This document shows positions 8,493 through 16,910 of a stretch of 36,388 nt of DNA, piece after piece. The position numbers were made by a program, and so were the translations under genes. The notes beneath the pieces are model-generated. The model was not told the DNA's origin and ran no database searches. It saw only the letters and a list, made by a program, of their open reading frames with translations. Each line of letters opens with the position of its first letter. The stretch's first letter is position 1. The DNA is from Gemmatimonadales bacterium (GTDB taxonomy: Bacteria; Gemmatimonadota; Gemmatimonadetes; Gemmatimonadales; GWC2-71-9): positions 1 through 36,388 of the forward strand of contig JAICUF010000016.1 in the NCBI GenBank assembly GCA_025935995.1, given 5' to 3'.

Positions 8493-8963
8493 TCACCGTC
8501 CTGTTCGCTCGCGCGCGAGCCAGCGGGACGGATTGGCCAGGAGCCACGCGCGCGCAGCGCCGACCTCCGCGGCCCGAAGCACGTCGGCGCGATAGCCTCG
8601 CTGCCAGACGGCGGCTCCGGGGGTGCCGCGGAGGCGGTTGATTCGCGCAGCGGATCCGGCCTTGAGCCCCGCCACGATGGCACCGAGGGAGACCGTGCCA
8701 TCCAGCAGCAGGATGCCGTGCATGTGATCGGGCAGGATCACCGCGGCGTCGAGCCGCACCGATGGTCGCAGCGCCGCCGTACGGAGCCACTCTACCTGCA
8801 CGATGCGCCCCGCCGGCAGGAGCAATACGGCAGAGTCCGAGGCGCTCGCCAGGATGGAGGCGCCGCCGGCGGTGCGAAGCGTGATGCGGCACGCCCGGGG
8901 CACGCCGCGTTCGTATGGAGCCGGGGCGGGCGCATGAGGCCCGCCCCGCAGCACATCGGTCAT
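8493..8963 (-). CDS. REP-associated tyrosine transposase (RAYT)
   Basis: The 156-residue protein has the HUH/Y1 transposase core: PDHMHG gives the metal-binding H80-x-H82, and WQRGY provides the likely catalytic tyrosine Y124. The C-terminal LLANPSRWLARE matches the ENPxxW-type ending of this family. RAYTs are single-copy, IS200/IS605-related proteins that act on short palindromic repeats; this family knowledge makes the hairpin repeats at 2754 and 5620 relevant. The ATG at 8963 gives a full-length domain. The first codons contain a perfect 10-bp inverted repeat (8922-8948). No flanking terminal repeats typical of a full insertion sequence are visible. Function in this cell is unproven. Confidence 0.85.
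   Translation of the reverse strand: MTDVLRGGPHAPAPAPYERGVPRACRITLRTAGGASILASASDSAVLLLPAGRIVQVEWLRTAALRPSVRLDAAVILPDHMHGILLLDGTVSLGAIVAGLKAGSAARINRLRGTPGAAVWQRGYRADVLRAAEVGAARAWLLANPSRWLARERTGR
8922..8948. repeat. Perfect 10-bp inverted repeat inside the RAYT 5' end
   Basis: CGGGGCGGGC (8922-8931) and GCCCGCCCCG (8939-8948) are exact reverse complements with a 7 nt loop. On the RAYT transcript this strong hairpin lies about 15 nt after the start codon. It could repress translation or be a substrate-like site for the transposase. Chance is possible in such GC-rich sequence. Confidence 0.45.
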
Positions 8964-9059
8964 GGGATCCGTCCGCTGGGGTGGGCCATGATGCACGGCG
9001 GAGCTCGCCGCTCGCGAACCCGATCCTCTCCCGCCGTACCATTCCACCGCGGAGCCCAG

Positions 9060-9626
9060 ATGGCCCGACTCTCCACCACCCGGATCCATACCGGCCGCGT
9101 CCTCAACCTCGATCTCGATACCGTCAGTTTCCCGGACGGGTCGACCGGGACCCTGGAGATGATCCGCCATCCCGGCGCTGCCGCGGTCCTCCCCTTCCTC
9201 GACGACCCCGACGATGCCGATCCGCGCGTCCTCCTCATCCGGCAGTTCCGGCATGCCGCCGACGGATTCATCTGGGAGATCCCCGCGGGGCGGCTCGAGC
9301 CCGGGGAGCCGCCCGAGGCCTGCGCGCGGCGCGAGCTCCGGGAGGAGACCGGCTGCACGGCGGCGGAATACCGGACCCTCACCACCATCTGGACCACGCC
9401 CGGCTTCACCGACGAGCGGATCCACCTCTTCTCCGCGCACCGGCTGTCCCAGGGCGAGCACGCGCGCGAGGCCGACGAGTTCGTCGAGGTGCACGAGCTC
9501 CGCTGGTCGGCGGTGCTCGAGATGACCGGCCGCGGCGAGATCACCGACGCCAAGACCCTCGCCGCGGTCTGGTATCAGGAATGCTTCAGGAAACCGGGCA
9601 TTTCACCCGGCGGCACGGGGCGGTAA
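9060..9626 (+). CDS. Nudix hydrolase, ADP-ribose pyrophosphatase type
   Basis: The 188-residue cytosolic protein has a complete Nudix box from G77 to C99 (G-x5-E-x7-REL-x-EE-x-GC), which binds Mg2+ for pyrophosphate hydrolysis. The preceding RQFRHAADGFIWEIPAG is typical of ADP-ribose pyrophosphatases (NudF-like), which cleave ADP-ribose to AMP and ribose-5-phosphate. Substrate is inferred from family resemblance. ATG 9060 follows a GGAG at 9051-9054 and a possible -10 TACCAT at 9037-9042. The gene is divergent from the RAYT gene across 96 bp. It ends 8 nt before holA. Confidence 0.88.
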   Translation: MARLSTTRIHTGRVLNLDLDTVSFPDGSTGTLEMIRHPGAAAVLPFLDDPDDADPRVLLIRQFRHAADGFIWEIPAGRLEPGEPPEACARRELREETGCTAAEYRTLTTIWTTPGFTDERIHLFSAHRLSQGEHAREADEFVEVHELRWSAVLEMTGRGEITDAKTLAAVWYQECFRKPGISPGGTGR

Positions 9627-9629
9627 AAT
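9624..9629 (+). promoter_or_regulatory. -10 box of a probable leaderless holA promoter
   Basis: TAAAAT sits 5 nt before the holA ATG, overlapping the end of the Nudix gene (its stop is TAA 9624-9626). TTCACC at 9602-9607 gives a weak -35 with 16 nt spacing. No Shine-Dalgarno sequence precedes holA. Confidence 0.4.
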
Positions 9630-9634
9630 TCCTC

Positions 9635-10690
9635 ATGCCCCTGCAATCGCGTAAGGAAGTGGGCGCCGCCGTGAAGAAAGGCGCCCTGGCCCCCGCCTAC
9701 TATCTCTTCGGCAGCGAGGATGTCCTGAAGGAAGAGATCATCCGCGCGGTGCTCGACCGCGCGGTGGATCCGTCCGTCCGCGATTTCAATTTCGACCAGC
9801 GCTCGGCCGCCGGCCTCGATCCGGAGTCGATCGAGACCCTCTGCAACACCCTTCCCATGATGGCCGAGCGGCGCGCCGTGCTGATTCGCGACGTGGAGGC
9901 GTGGAAGCGGAAGCCGAAGGCGCGGGCCGCGCTGATCCGCTACCTCGAGCGGCCGGCCCGGGAGACGGTGGTCATCCTGGTTCAGGGCGCGGGGGAGGAA
10001 GACGCCGACAAGGATTTCTCGCGGCTCGCCGTCAGCGTCGAGTGCGATGCCCTGCCGGCCGCGGAGCTGATGAAGTGGATCACGACGCGGGCGGCGGAAC
10101 GCGGCGTCACCTTCGCCGCGGGGGCGGCCGAGCATCTCCTCAAGTGCGTGGGGCCGAGCCCGAGCCTGCTCCGGCTCGAGATCGAAAAGTTCGCGGCACT
10201 GCCCGCGGGTGAGGCCGTGACGGTCGAGCAGGTCGCCAGTCTCGTCGGCATCCGCTACGGGGAGACGGTGCTCGACTGGCGCGACGCCGTCATGGACGGT
10301 ACGCCCGCGCGGGCCGTGGCGCTGCTGGGCCGGGTTCTGGAGCAGCCGGGGGTCTCGGGGGTGGGGCTCGTGAGCCTGCTCGGGACGTCGCTCATCGGCG
10401 TCGGCGTGGTGCGCGCGGCGTACGATCGCAGGGTGCGGGGCGCCGCGCTCGAGCGCGCCGCCTTCGACGCGCTCCGAGCGGGTCGGCCGGGCCGGCTCGG
10501 ACCCTGGAAGGAAGAGGCGGCGCACTGGGCGCGCTGGGCCGCGAGCTGGCCCATGCCCGCGATCGCGAGCGCGCTCAGGGCGGCGCTCGCCGCCGATCGC
10601 GCGCTCAAGAACACCGCCCTCTCCGACGAGCGCGGGCTCGTCGCCGATCTCGTCATGCGGCTCGCACTCGCGTCGGCCCGGGCGGCGTGA
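9635..10690 (+). CDS. holA: DNA polymerase III delta subunit
   Basis: The 351-residue protein matches HolA, the clamp-loader subunit that opens the sliding clamp. Visible hallmarks are the N-terminal PAYYLFGSEDVLKEEIIRAV, the NTLPMMAERRAVLIRDVE stretch of the AAA+-like fold, a middle LLRLEIEKFAAL and a C-terminal helical collar region with ADRALKNTALSDERGLVADLV. It acts in the cytosol at the replisome. ATG 9635 gives the standard N-terminus. The stop overlaps the GTG start of the next gene (GTGA), so translation is coupled through to mutS, forming a small DNA replication/repair run. Confidence 0.9.
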   Translation: MPLQSRKEVGAAVKKGALAPAYYLFGSEDVLKEEIIRAVLDRAVDPSVRDFNFDQRSAAGLDPESIETLCNTLPMMAERRAVLIRDVEAWKRKPKARAALIRYLERPARETVVILVQGAGEEDADKDFSRLAVSVECDALPAAELMKWITTRAAERGVTFAAGAAEHLLKCVGPSPSLLRLEIEKFAALPAGEAVTVEQVASLVGIRYGETVLDWRDAVMDGTPARAVALLGRVLEQPGVSGVGLVSLLGTSLIGVGVVRAAYDRRVRGAALERAAFDALRAGRPGRLGPWKEEAAHWARWAASWPMPAIASALRAALAADRALKNTALSDERGLVADLVMRLALASARAA

Positions 10691-11685
10691 GCCGCACGAT
10701 ACTCGGGGCCGGCCTGCTCGCCGGGGCGCTGCTCGCGGCTCCCGCCCTTCAGGCCCAGACCGATCCGCGCCTCGTCGCGGCGGTGCGCCAGGCCCAGGCG
10801 GGCCAGGTGGATTCCGCGCGCGCGGTGCTTCGCCGGCTCGCCGCGGGAACGCCGGCTGCCGACGCGCTCTATCCGGAAATCCTCTACGCCATCGCGCTCA
10901 CGGCGGCCGACGTGACCGAGCGCGAGCGCACCCTGCAGCGCGTGACGGTCGAGTACCCGCTTTCCTCCTGGGCCGACGACGCGCTGCTGCTCCTCGCGGA
11001 GAGCGACTACGCCGGCGGCAACCTTCCCGGCGCCGCGCGCGACCTGGAGCGCATCCGCCGCGATTTCCCCTCGTCCCCGATCCTGCCCAATGCCGCGCTC
11101 TGGGCCGCGCGCACCTACTTCGACATGCGGAATCAGCGGGCGGCCTGTGCGTGGATCGTGGCCGGTCTCCGCCAGGGCGGGGCCGACGCCGTCGCGCGCG
11201 CGCAGCTCGGCGGGCAGGCGCGGCGATGCGGACCACTCATCGCCGCATCCGACACCGTTCCGCCGGCGGCGGCGGCCCCAACCGACTCCCCGGGCGCCGG
11301 GATCGGCGCAGACACCGCGCACGCGGACAGCGCCCAGGCCGCTGCGCCTACCCGCTCCGCAGCGCCCGTTCCCTCGACGCCTGTCGCCCCGGCTCGTTCC
11401 GACAGCGCCCGCGGAGGCACCATGCGCGCCGATTCCGTTCGTGCCGCGCCGCCTCCGGCTCCCGCCGGCCGCTTCCGCGTGCAGCTCGCCGCGGCGGCGA
11501 GCCGCCGCGAGGCGGACGAGATCGTGCGCGGTCTCGCGAGCCGCGACGTCGAGGCCGACGTGACGGAGGAGAAGGGCTATTTCAAGGTGCGCACCGGCCA
11601 CTTCGCCTCGCGCCGCGACGCGCAGGCGGAGGCCACGCGGCTCCGTGGCAGGCTTGGCAACGGCGCCTTCGTGGTGAGTGAATGA
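10687..11685 (+). CDS. Exported helical-repeat protein with C-terminal SPOR domain
   Basis: The 332-residue protein has a signal peptide (ILGAGLLAGALLAAPALQAQ). Then comes a TPR-like helical region (about 25-190) resembling YbgF/BamD-type tetratricopeptides. An Ala/Pro/Ser/Asp-rich linker follows (about 190-260), then a SPOR domain (about 262-332) beginning RFRVQLAAAASRREAD. SPOR domains bind denuded glycan strands of peptidoglycan and often mark division-site proteins, so a periplasmic cell-wall role is inferred. GTG 10687 overlaps the holA stop, and its stop overlaps the mutS ATG. The placement between holA and mutS gives no functional clue. The repeat assignment is less sure than SPOR. Confidence 0.8.
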   Translation: MSRTILGAGLLAGALLAAPALQAQTDPRLVAAVRQAQAGQVDSARAVLRRLAAGTPAADALYPEILYAIALTAADVTERERTLQRVTVEYPLSSWADDALLLLAESDYAGGNLPGAARDLERIRRDFPSSPILPNAALWAARTYFDMRNQRAACAWIVAGLRQGGADAVARAQLGGQARRCGPLIAASDTVPPAAAAPTDSPGAGIGADTAHADSAQAAAPTRSAAPVPSTPVAPARSDSARGGTMRADSVRAAPPPAPAGRFRVQLAAAASRREADEIVRGLASRDVEADVTEEKGYFKVRTGHFASRRDAQAEATRLRGRLGNGAFVVSE

Positions 11686-14282
11686 CGGCGCGCGCGAGCC
11701 GGCCCGCGGGAAGCGACAGCCGCGGCACCCCGCTCATGCAGCAGTACCGCGAGATCAAGTCGCGGCATCAGGACGCCATCCTCTTCTTCCGGATGGGCGA
11801 TTTCTACGAAATGTTCTTCGACGACGCCGAGCTGGGCGCGCGCATCCTCAACATCACCCTCACCTCGCGCGGCGACGGCGTGCCGCTCGCGGGCGTGCCG
11901 GTGAAGGCCGCCGCCGATTATCTGCGCCAGCTCGTTGCCGCGGGTCACCGCGTCGCGATCTGCGAGCAGGTGGAGGATCCCCGCGCCGCCAAGGGTATCG
12001 TGCGGCGCGCGGTGGTCGAGACGATGACGCCGGGCGCGCTCCTCGAGGAAGGATGGCTCGCGGGTGGCCGGAACAACTGGATCGTGGCGCTCTCACCCGG
12101 CGACCGTCGTCACGGGCTCGCCGCCATCGACCTGAGCACCGGCGAATTCCTGCTGGAGACGCTGGATGGGGACGCGCTCGCCGACGCGCTGGCGCGGCTC
12201 GCGCCGGCGGAGGTCGTCCTGCCGGCGGACGCGTCCCTGGCGCTCGACGAGGGCATCCTCCGGAGCGCGCGCGAGCGGTGGGAATTCGACGCCGAGCTCG
12301 CGCGGGACGACATCCGGCGGCGGTTCGCCCTGGCCTCCCTCGACGGGCTCGGTGTCGCCGACGGCGACGCCGCGGCGATCGGCGCGGCCGGCGCGCTGCT
12401 CCGCTATCTCACCGATCTCCAGCCCGGCGGCCTCCCGCACCTCAACCGCCCGGCCGTGCGCCGGGCCGACGACTGCCTCTGGCTCGACGAGATGACCCGC
12501 CGGAACCTCGAGCTGATCGAGCCGCTTCGCTCCGGCGCTCGCAACTGCACCCTGCTCGAGTCCATCGACGCCACGGTGACGCCGATGGGAGCGCGTCTCC
12601 TGCGGCACTGGCTGGTCTCCCCGCTCCGCGATCCCGCGGCCGTCAACACCCGGCTCGATGCCGTCGAGACGCTCGTCGCGGACTCGGCGGGGCGCGCACG
12701 GACCCGCGAGGGCCTCGACGGCGTGCGCGATCTCGAGCGGCTCGCGGGGCGCGCCGCCGCGGGCCGCGCCACGCCTCGCGAGATGGGCGCCCTCCGCGAC
12801 TCGTTCCGGCGGCTGCCCGCGGTGCTCGACGCCGTCGCAGCGCTCGGCGGCCGGGGACGGAGCACCGCGCTCGCCCAGGTGGAGTCGGAGCTCGATCCCC
12901 TGACCGATCTCGCAGCCGAGCTGGGCACGGCGCTGGAGGATCGCCTCCCGGCCACGCTCGCCGACGGCGCCGTCATCCGCCACGGCTACGACGCGGAGCT
13001 CGACGAGCTTCGCGAGCTGCGCGACGGCGGCAGGCAGTACATCGCCGGTCTCCAGCAGCGCGAGCGCGAGCGGACCGGGATCTCGTCGCTCAAGGTGGGA
13101 TTCAACAAGGTCTTCGGGTACTACCTCGAGATCACCAATGCGCACGCGAGCCGCGTCCCCGCCGACTACGAGCGCCGCCAGACGCTGGCCGGCGCCGAGC
13201 GCTACGTGACCCCCGAGCTCAAGGACTACGAGGCCCGGGTGCTCGGCGCGGAGGAGCGGATGGCGGTGCGCGAGGGAGAGTTGTTCGGCGCGCTGCGCGC
13301 GGTGGTCGGTCAGGCCGTCGAGCGGGTGCAGCGGACGGCGCGCGCGCTGGCGCGCGCCGACGTGTGGGCGGCCCTGGCCGAGCGGGCGGTGAGCGGCCGC
13401 TACGTGCGACCGGTGGTGGACGACGGCTTCGCCGTCCGGCTCCGCGGCTGCCGCCACCCGGTGATCGAGCGGCTGATGCCGCGCGAGTCGTTCATTCCCA
13501 ACGACGTCGATTTCGACGAAGCCGGCCGCGTGCTGCTCGTCACCGGCCCCAACATGGCGGGCAAGAGCACCATCCTCCGGCAGATCGGCCTGACCGTGGT
13601 GCTCGCGCAGCTCGGTGCATTCGTGCCGGCGGACGAAGCCAGGATCGGCATCGTGGACCGGCTCTTCACCCGCGTGGGAGCCAGCGACAACCTGGCCGGC
13701 GGCCAGTCCACCTTCATGGTGGAAATGAGCGAGACGAGCGCCATCCTCCACAACGCCACCCGGCGGAGCCTCGTCCTGCTCGACGAGATCGGCCGCGGCA
13801 CCTCGACGTACGACGGGGTCGCCATCGCGTGGGCCGTGACGGAGCACCTGCACGACCAGGTCGGCTGCAAGACGATGTTCGCCACGCACTACCACGAGCT
13901 GATGCAGCTGCCCGAGCGGCTGCAGCACGCCAGGAACCTCAATGTGGCGGTGCGGGAGACCGGCGACACCGTGATCTTTCTCCACCGCCTGGAGCCGGGA
14001 GGGACCGATCGTTCGTACGGCGTGCACGTCGCCCGCCTCGCGGGGCTCCCCGACGCCGTCATTCGCCGCGCGCACGAGGTGCTGGGCACGCTCGAGGGCG
14101 AGCACCGCGTGGTCCAGGGCGCGCCCCCGCCGCCGCCCGACCCCGGTCAGCTCCCCCTTTTCGCGAGCGCGGAGCCGCATCCCGTAGTGGGCCGGCTCCG
14201 CGGACTCGATGTCAACGCCCTGACCCCGCTCGACGCCCTCAACCGCCTCGCCGAGCTGCAGCGGGAAGCGCGCGGGGACTGA
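11682..14282 (+). CDS. mutS: DNA mismatch repair protein MutS
   Basis: The 866-residue protein is full length for MutS. The N-terminal mismatch-recognition motif is F41-Y42-E43 in GDFYEMF. The clamp/lever middle region includes GFNKVFGYYLEITN. The ATPase has Walker A GPNMAGKST near residue 622, the SxFMVEMSE loop, Walker B LVLLDEIGRGTSTYDG near 696 and a downstream ATHYHEL histidine switch. It recognises mispaired bases and recruits MutL in the cytosol. ATG 11682 overlaps the preceding stop. The C-terminus ends convergent with the coiled-coil gene, 3 bp away. No mutL is in this window. Confidence 0.97.
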   Translation: MTARASRPAGSDSRGTPLMQQYREIKSRHQDAILFFRMGDFYEMFFDDAELGARILNITLTSRGDGVPLAGVPVKAAADYLRQLVAAGHRVAICEQVEDPRAAKGIVRRAVVETMTPGALLEEGWLAGGRNNWIVALSPGDRRHGLAAIDLSTGEFLLETLDGDALADALARLAPAEVVLPADASLALDEGILRSARERWEFDAELARDDIRRRFALASLDGLGVADGDAAAIGAAGALLRYLTDLQPGGLPHLNRPAVRRADDCLWLDEMTRRNLELIEPLRSGARNCTLLESIDATVTPMGARLLRHWLVSPLRDPAAVNTRLDAVETLVADSAGRARTREGLDGVRDLERLAGRAAAGRATPREMGALRDSFRRLPAVLDAVAALGGRGRSTALAQVESELDPLTDLAAELGTALEDRLPATLADGAVIRHGYDAELDELRELRDGGRQYIAGLQQRERERTGISSLKVGFNKVFGYYLEITNAHASRVPADYERRQTLAGAERYVTPELKDYEARVLGAEERMAVREGELFGALRAVVGQAVERVQRTARALARADVWAALAERAVSGRYVRPVVDDGFAVRLRGCRHPVIERLMPRESFIPNDVDFDEAGRVLLVTGPNMAGKSTILRQIGLTVVLAQLGAFVPADEARIGIVDRLFTRVGASDNLAGGQSTFMVEMSETSAILHNATRRSLVLLDEIGRGTSTYDGVAIAWAVTEHLHDQVGCKTMFATHYHELMQLPERLQHARNLNVAVRETGDTVIFLHRLEPGGTDRSYGVHVARLAGLPDAVIRRAHEVLGTLEGEHRVVQGAPPPPPDPGQLPLFASAEPHPVVGRLRGLDVNALTPLDALNRLAELQREARGD

Positions 14283-14285
14283 GCC

Positions 14286-14969
14286 TCAGGACCGCACGAC
14301 GGCGCGCGCCGCCTGCTGCGCCCGCCAGACGGACATCTCCTGCGACACCGTGTCACGGTAGCGCGACGCCCAGTCGGCCTGCTTCGCCGCCTCGTCCTTC
14401 CGCGCATCCAGCACCCGCGACTCCAGCTCCCGCACATCGTTGTCCAGCCGCCCCAGTGTGGTCGAGTCGGCGGTCGCGCGGCTCGCGCGCTCCTGGCGCT
14501 TGCGCAGGAGCGCGAGCTCGGCGTCGGCCGTGCGTCCGCGCGCCTTTGCCCATTCCCGCTTGGCCGACATCTCGGCGATCTGATCGTCGAAGAGCGAGCG
14601 GATCTCCTCCAGCGTCCTGCGGTCGGCCTCCGCGCGGCGCCGCTGGAAGTCGAGATCGGCCCGATCCGCGTCACGTTTCTCCTTCTTCGCGAGGTCGGCG
14701 CGGCTCCGGATCGCATCGATGTCCGCCTTCTGAACGTTGAGCCGCGCGTCGAGCCGAACCCGGCTGTCGGTGACGCGATCGATCTCCCGGCCCGCGGCCT
14801 GCTCGTCCGCACGGGCCGCTCCGGCGCCCGACCGGATGACACCATCGGCGGGAAGCGACACGGCCGTGAAGCCGACATAGGTGCTGTCGATGCCCTGCGC
14901 CCGGACGGAAGCAGCGGGGAGCGGCAGGGTCAGCGCGAGCACGAGAACTCCGAACGATCGAATCGTCAT
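14286..14969 (-). CDS. Exported coiled-coil protein of unknown function
   Basis: I do not recognise a family. The 227-residue protein starts with a clear signal peptide (MTIRSFGVLVLALTLPLPA, cleavage near SVRA-QG). After ~35 residues it is almost entirely charged helix (Arg, Asp, Glu, Ala, Lys) from about 50 to 215, which predicts a long coiled coil. There are no cysteines and no enzymatic motifs. It is probably periplasmic, with a structural or scaffold role, which is inference. ATG 14969 is chosen for the signal peptide. The gene stands alone, convergent with mutS and divergent from the TonB-like lipoprotein gene across 121 bp. Confidence 0.7.
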   Translation of the reverse strand: MTIRSFGVLVLALTLPLPAASVRAQGIDSTYVGFTAVSLPADGVIRSGAGAARADEQAAGREIDRVTDSRVRLDARLNVQKADIDAIRSRADLAKKEKRDADRADLDFQRRRAEADRRTLEEIRSLFDDQIAEMSAKREWAKARGRTADAELALLRKRQERASRATADSTTLGRLDNDVRELESRVLDARKDEAAKQADWASRYRDTVSQEMSVWRAQQAARAVVRS

Positions 14970-15054
14970 GGGCGCATTCCGGCATCGGGTGGATTGTGAG
15001 CGGGCGATGGATCAATCTGCGTCCCGGCGCGCGTGCTCGCCAGCGCCGCGCCGA

Positions 15055-15085
15055 TTGGACGCGGGGGACCGCGCCGCGCTAGTTT
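15055..15085 (+). promoter_or_regulatory. Probable leaderless promoter of the TonB-like/cbs/ddl operon
   Basis: TAGTTT (15080-15085) lies 5 nt before the GTG at 15091. TTGGAC (15055-15060) is a possible -35, though the 19 nt spacing is long. No ribosome-binding site is visible. Confidence 0.38.
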
Positions 15086-15090
15086 CCGAG

Positions 15091-15525
15091 GTGGACACCA
15101 GACCTGCTCGCGGCCACCGCCTGACGGCGGCACTGCTCCTCGCTCTCCCGATCGCGGGCTGCCGGCGGGCCGAGCGGCCGGCGGCGCCGGCACCCCCGAC
15201 GGCCACCGCGCCAGCCGCCCCCGACGATGATCCCCCGGTGCCGCTCAACGCCAACACGCCGCTGGCGTACCCGACGCCGCTCCTCCGCGCGGGGATCGAG
15301 GGCACGGTGGTCGTCCGGATGTATGCCGACGCCCACGGTGCGCTGGTGCGGGACTCGATCCGCATCGCCGAATCGAGCGGCTATCCGGCCCTCGACTCCG
15401 CCGCCCTCGCCGCCGCCCCGAAGCTGCGTTTCGCTCCGGCACGCCACGACGGCCGGCCGGTGCCGGCGCCTTTCCTTCAACCGTTCCAGTTCCGGAACCC
15501 CGCCCGGACGGAAATCACCCCATGA
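15091..15525 (+). CDS. TonB C-terminal domain lipoprotein
   Basis: The 144-residue protein has a lipoprotein signal: Arg-rich start, hydrophobic LTAALLLALP, and lipobox IAGC with Cys24. A Pro/Ala linker follows, then a TonB-like C-terminal domain with LLRAGIEGTVVVRMYADAHG and SSGYPALDSAALAAA. Classical TonB is anchored by an N-terminal transmembrane helix that contacts ExbBD; here a lipid anchor seems to replace it. GTG 15091 is preferred because of the upstream -10 and the compact signal; an in-frame ATG at 15017 would add a poorly hydrophobic leader. The stop overlaps the next ATG (ATGA). Whether it energises transport is uncertain. Confidence 0.72.
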   Translation: MDTRPARGHRLTAALLLALPIAGCRRAERPAAPAPPTATAPAAPDDDPPVPLNANTPLAYPTPLLRAGIEGTVVVRMYADAHGALVRDSIRIAESSGYPALDSAALAAAPKLRFAPARHDGRPVPAPFLQPFQFRNPARTEITP

Positions 15526-16910
15526 CCCACCCGTACTCCGCGCCCTGCGATTCCGTGCTCGACACCATCGGCCGGACACCACTCATCCGGCTCTCGCGGG
15601 TGGCGGCCGGCATCCGGACACCGGTCTACGGCAAGGCGGAGTACGCCAATCCCGGCGGGTCGGTGAAGGACCGGATCGGTCTCGCCATCATCGAAGACGC
15701 GGAGCGCCGCGGCGAGCTCGCCCCCGGCGGCACCATCGTCGAGGGCACGAGCGGCAACACCGGCGTCGGGCTCGCCATCGCCGCGGCACTCAAGGGCTAC
15801 CGCTGCATCTTCACCATGCCCGACAAGATGTCGCAGGAAAAGGTGCGGCTCCTCAAGGCCTATGGCGCCGAAGTCGTGATCACCCCCACCGCCGTCCCGC
15901 CGACCCACCCCGACAACTACGTGATGAAGGCCAAGCAGATCGTGCACGACACGCCCGGCGCGATCCTGGCCAACCAGTTCTACAACCCGGTGAACCCCGA
16001 GGCGCACTACCGCACCACCGGCCCCGAGATCTGGGAGCAGACGGGCGGCCGCATCACCCACCTCGTCGCGGGGGCCGGCACCGGCGGCACCGTGAGCGGC
16101 GCCGGCCGCTACCTCAAGGAACGGAATCCCCGGATCCGCGTGATCGCCGGCGATCCCGTCGGCTCCCTCTACACCGGCTACGCCGCCACCCATGAGATGG
16201 GCGAGGGACACCCCTACAAGGTCGAGGGGATCGGCGGCGACAAGATTCCCACCACGATCTGGTTCGACTGCATCGACGAATGGCGCCAGCTGGGCGACAA
16301 GGCCGCGATGGCGATGGCGCGGCGCGTCTCCCGCGAGGAAGGGATTCTGGTCGGCGGCTCCGCGGGGCTCAACGTCCATCTGGCGCTCGACGTCGCGCGC
16401 GAGGTGGACGATCCCGGGGCCTGCGTCGTCACCATCCTCTGCGACACCGGCGAGCGCTATCTCTCGAAGGTGTTCAACGACGAGTGGATGCAGGAGAACC
16501 AGCTGCTCGACAAGCCGCAGCTCACGGTGGGGGACCTCCTGGAGCAGCGCCAGGGCGGCGCGCCGGCGCTCGTGAGCGTCGCGCCGTCCGCCGCCGTGCG
16601 CCAGGCGCTCAACCTGATGAGCACGTGGGGCGTGAGTCAGATCCCCGTGCTCGACGGCGCCGAGTGCGTCGGGGGTCTCATCGAGGGTACCCTCATGACG
16701 CGGGCCCTGGCGCAGCCCGCTCTGCTCGACCGGCCGGTGCGCGAGGTGATGGAGGGTCCGTTCCCTCTCGTGGACGCCCACTTCCCCACCGACCGCCTCG
16801 CCGCCATGCTCACGCGGGAAAGTCCCGCCGCGCTGGTGCAGCGCGACGGCGCGCTCGTCGGCATCGTGAGCCGCTACGACGTGCTGCAGCACATGATCGG
16901 AACCCGCTGA
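15522..16910 (+). CDS. cbs: Cystathionine beta-synthase (PLP enzyme with CBS-domain pair)
   Basis: The 462-residue cytosolic enzyme has a fold-type II PLP domain (1-~330). The Schiff-base lysine is K49 in NPGGSVKDR, the substrate loop EGTSGNTG follows, and the phosphate-binding glycine loop is GAGTGGTVSG. The C-terminal region (~340-462) is a pair of CBS modules, seen in MSTWGVSQIPVLDG and GALVGIVSRYDVLQHM. This domain order matches cystathionine beta-synthase, which condenses serine and homocysteine, rather than the shorter cysteine synthases. The CBS pair usually binds adenosyl ligands for regulation. Substrate choice is inferred. It overlaps the gene before by ATGA and the next by one base (TGATG). 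Confidence 0.88.
   Translation: MTHPYSAPCDSVLDTIGRTPLIRLSRVAAGIRTPVYGKAEYANPGGSVKDRIGLAIIEDAERRGELAPGGTIVEGTSGNTGVGLAIAAALKGYRCIFTMPDKMSQEKVRLLKAYGAEVVITPTAVPPTHPDNYVMKAKQIVHDTPGAILANQFYNPVNPEAHYRTTGPEIWEQTGGRITHLVAGAGTGGTVSGAGRYLKERNPRIRVIAGDPVGSLYTGYAATHEMGEGHPYKVEGIGGDKIPTTIWFDCIDEWRQLGDKAAMAMARRVSREEGILVGGSAGLNVHLALDVAREVDDPGACVVTILCDTGERYLSKVFNDEWMQENQLLDKPQLTVGDLLEQRQGGAPALVSVAPSAAVRQALNLMSTWGVSQIPVLDGAECVGGLIEGTLMTRALAQPALLDRPVREVMEGPFPLVDAHFPTDRLAAMLTRESPAALVQRDGALVGIVSRYDVLQHMIGTR

Noticed and set aside
8507-8520. Perfect 14 nt palindrome GCTCGCGCGCGAGC near the RAYT 3' end
   Set aside because: It has no T-run on either strand and lies within RAYT codons, so it cannot be called a terminator. 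GC-alternating palindromes are expected by chance here.
12093-14180. 695-codon open frame on the minus strand inside mutS
   Set aside because: It is the antisense shadow of a full-length mutS in GC-rich DNA, with Arg/His/Ala-rich low-complexity sequence and no recognisable domain.
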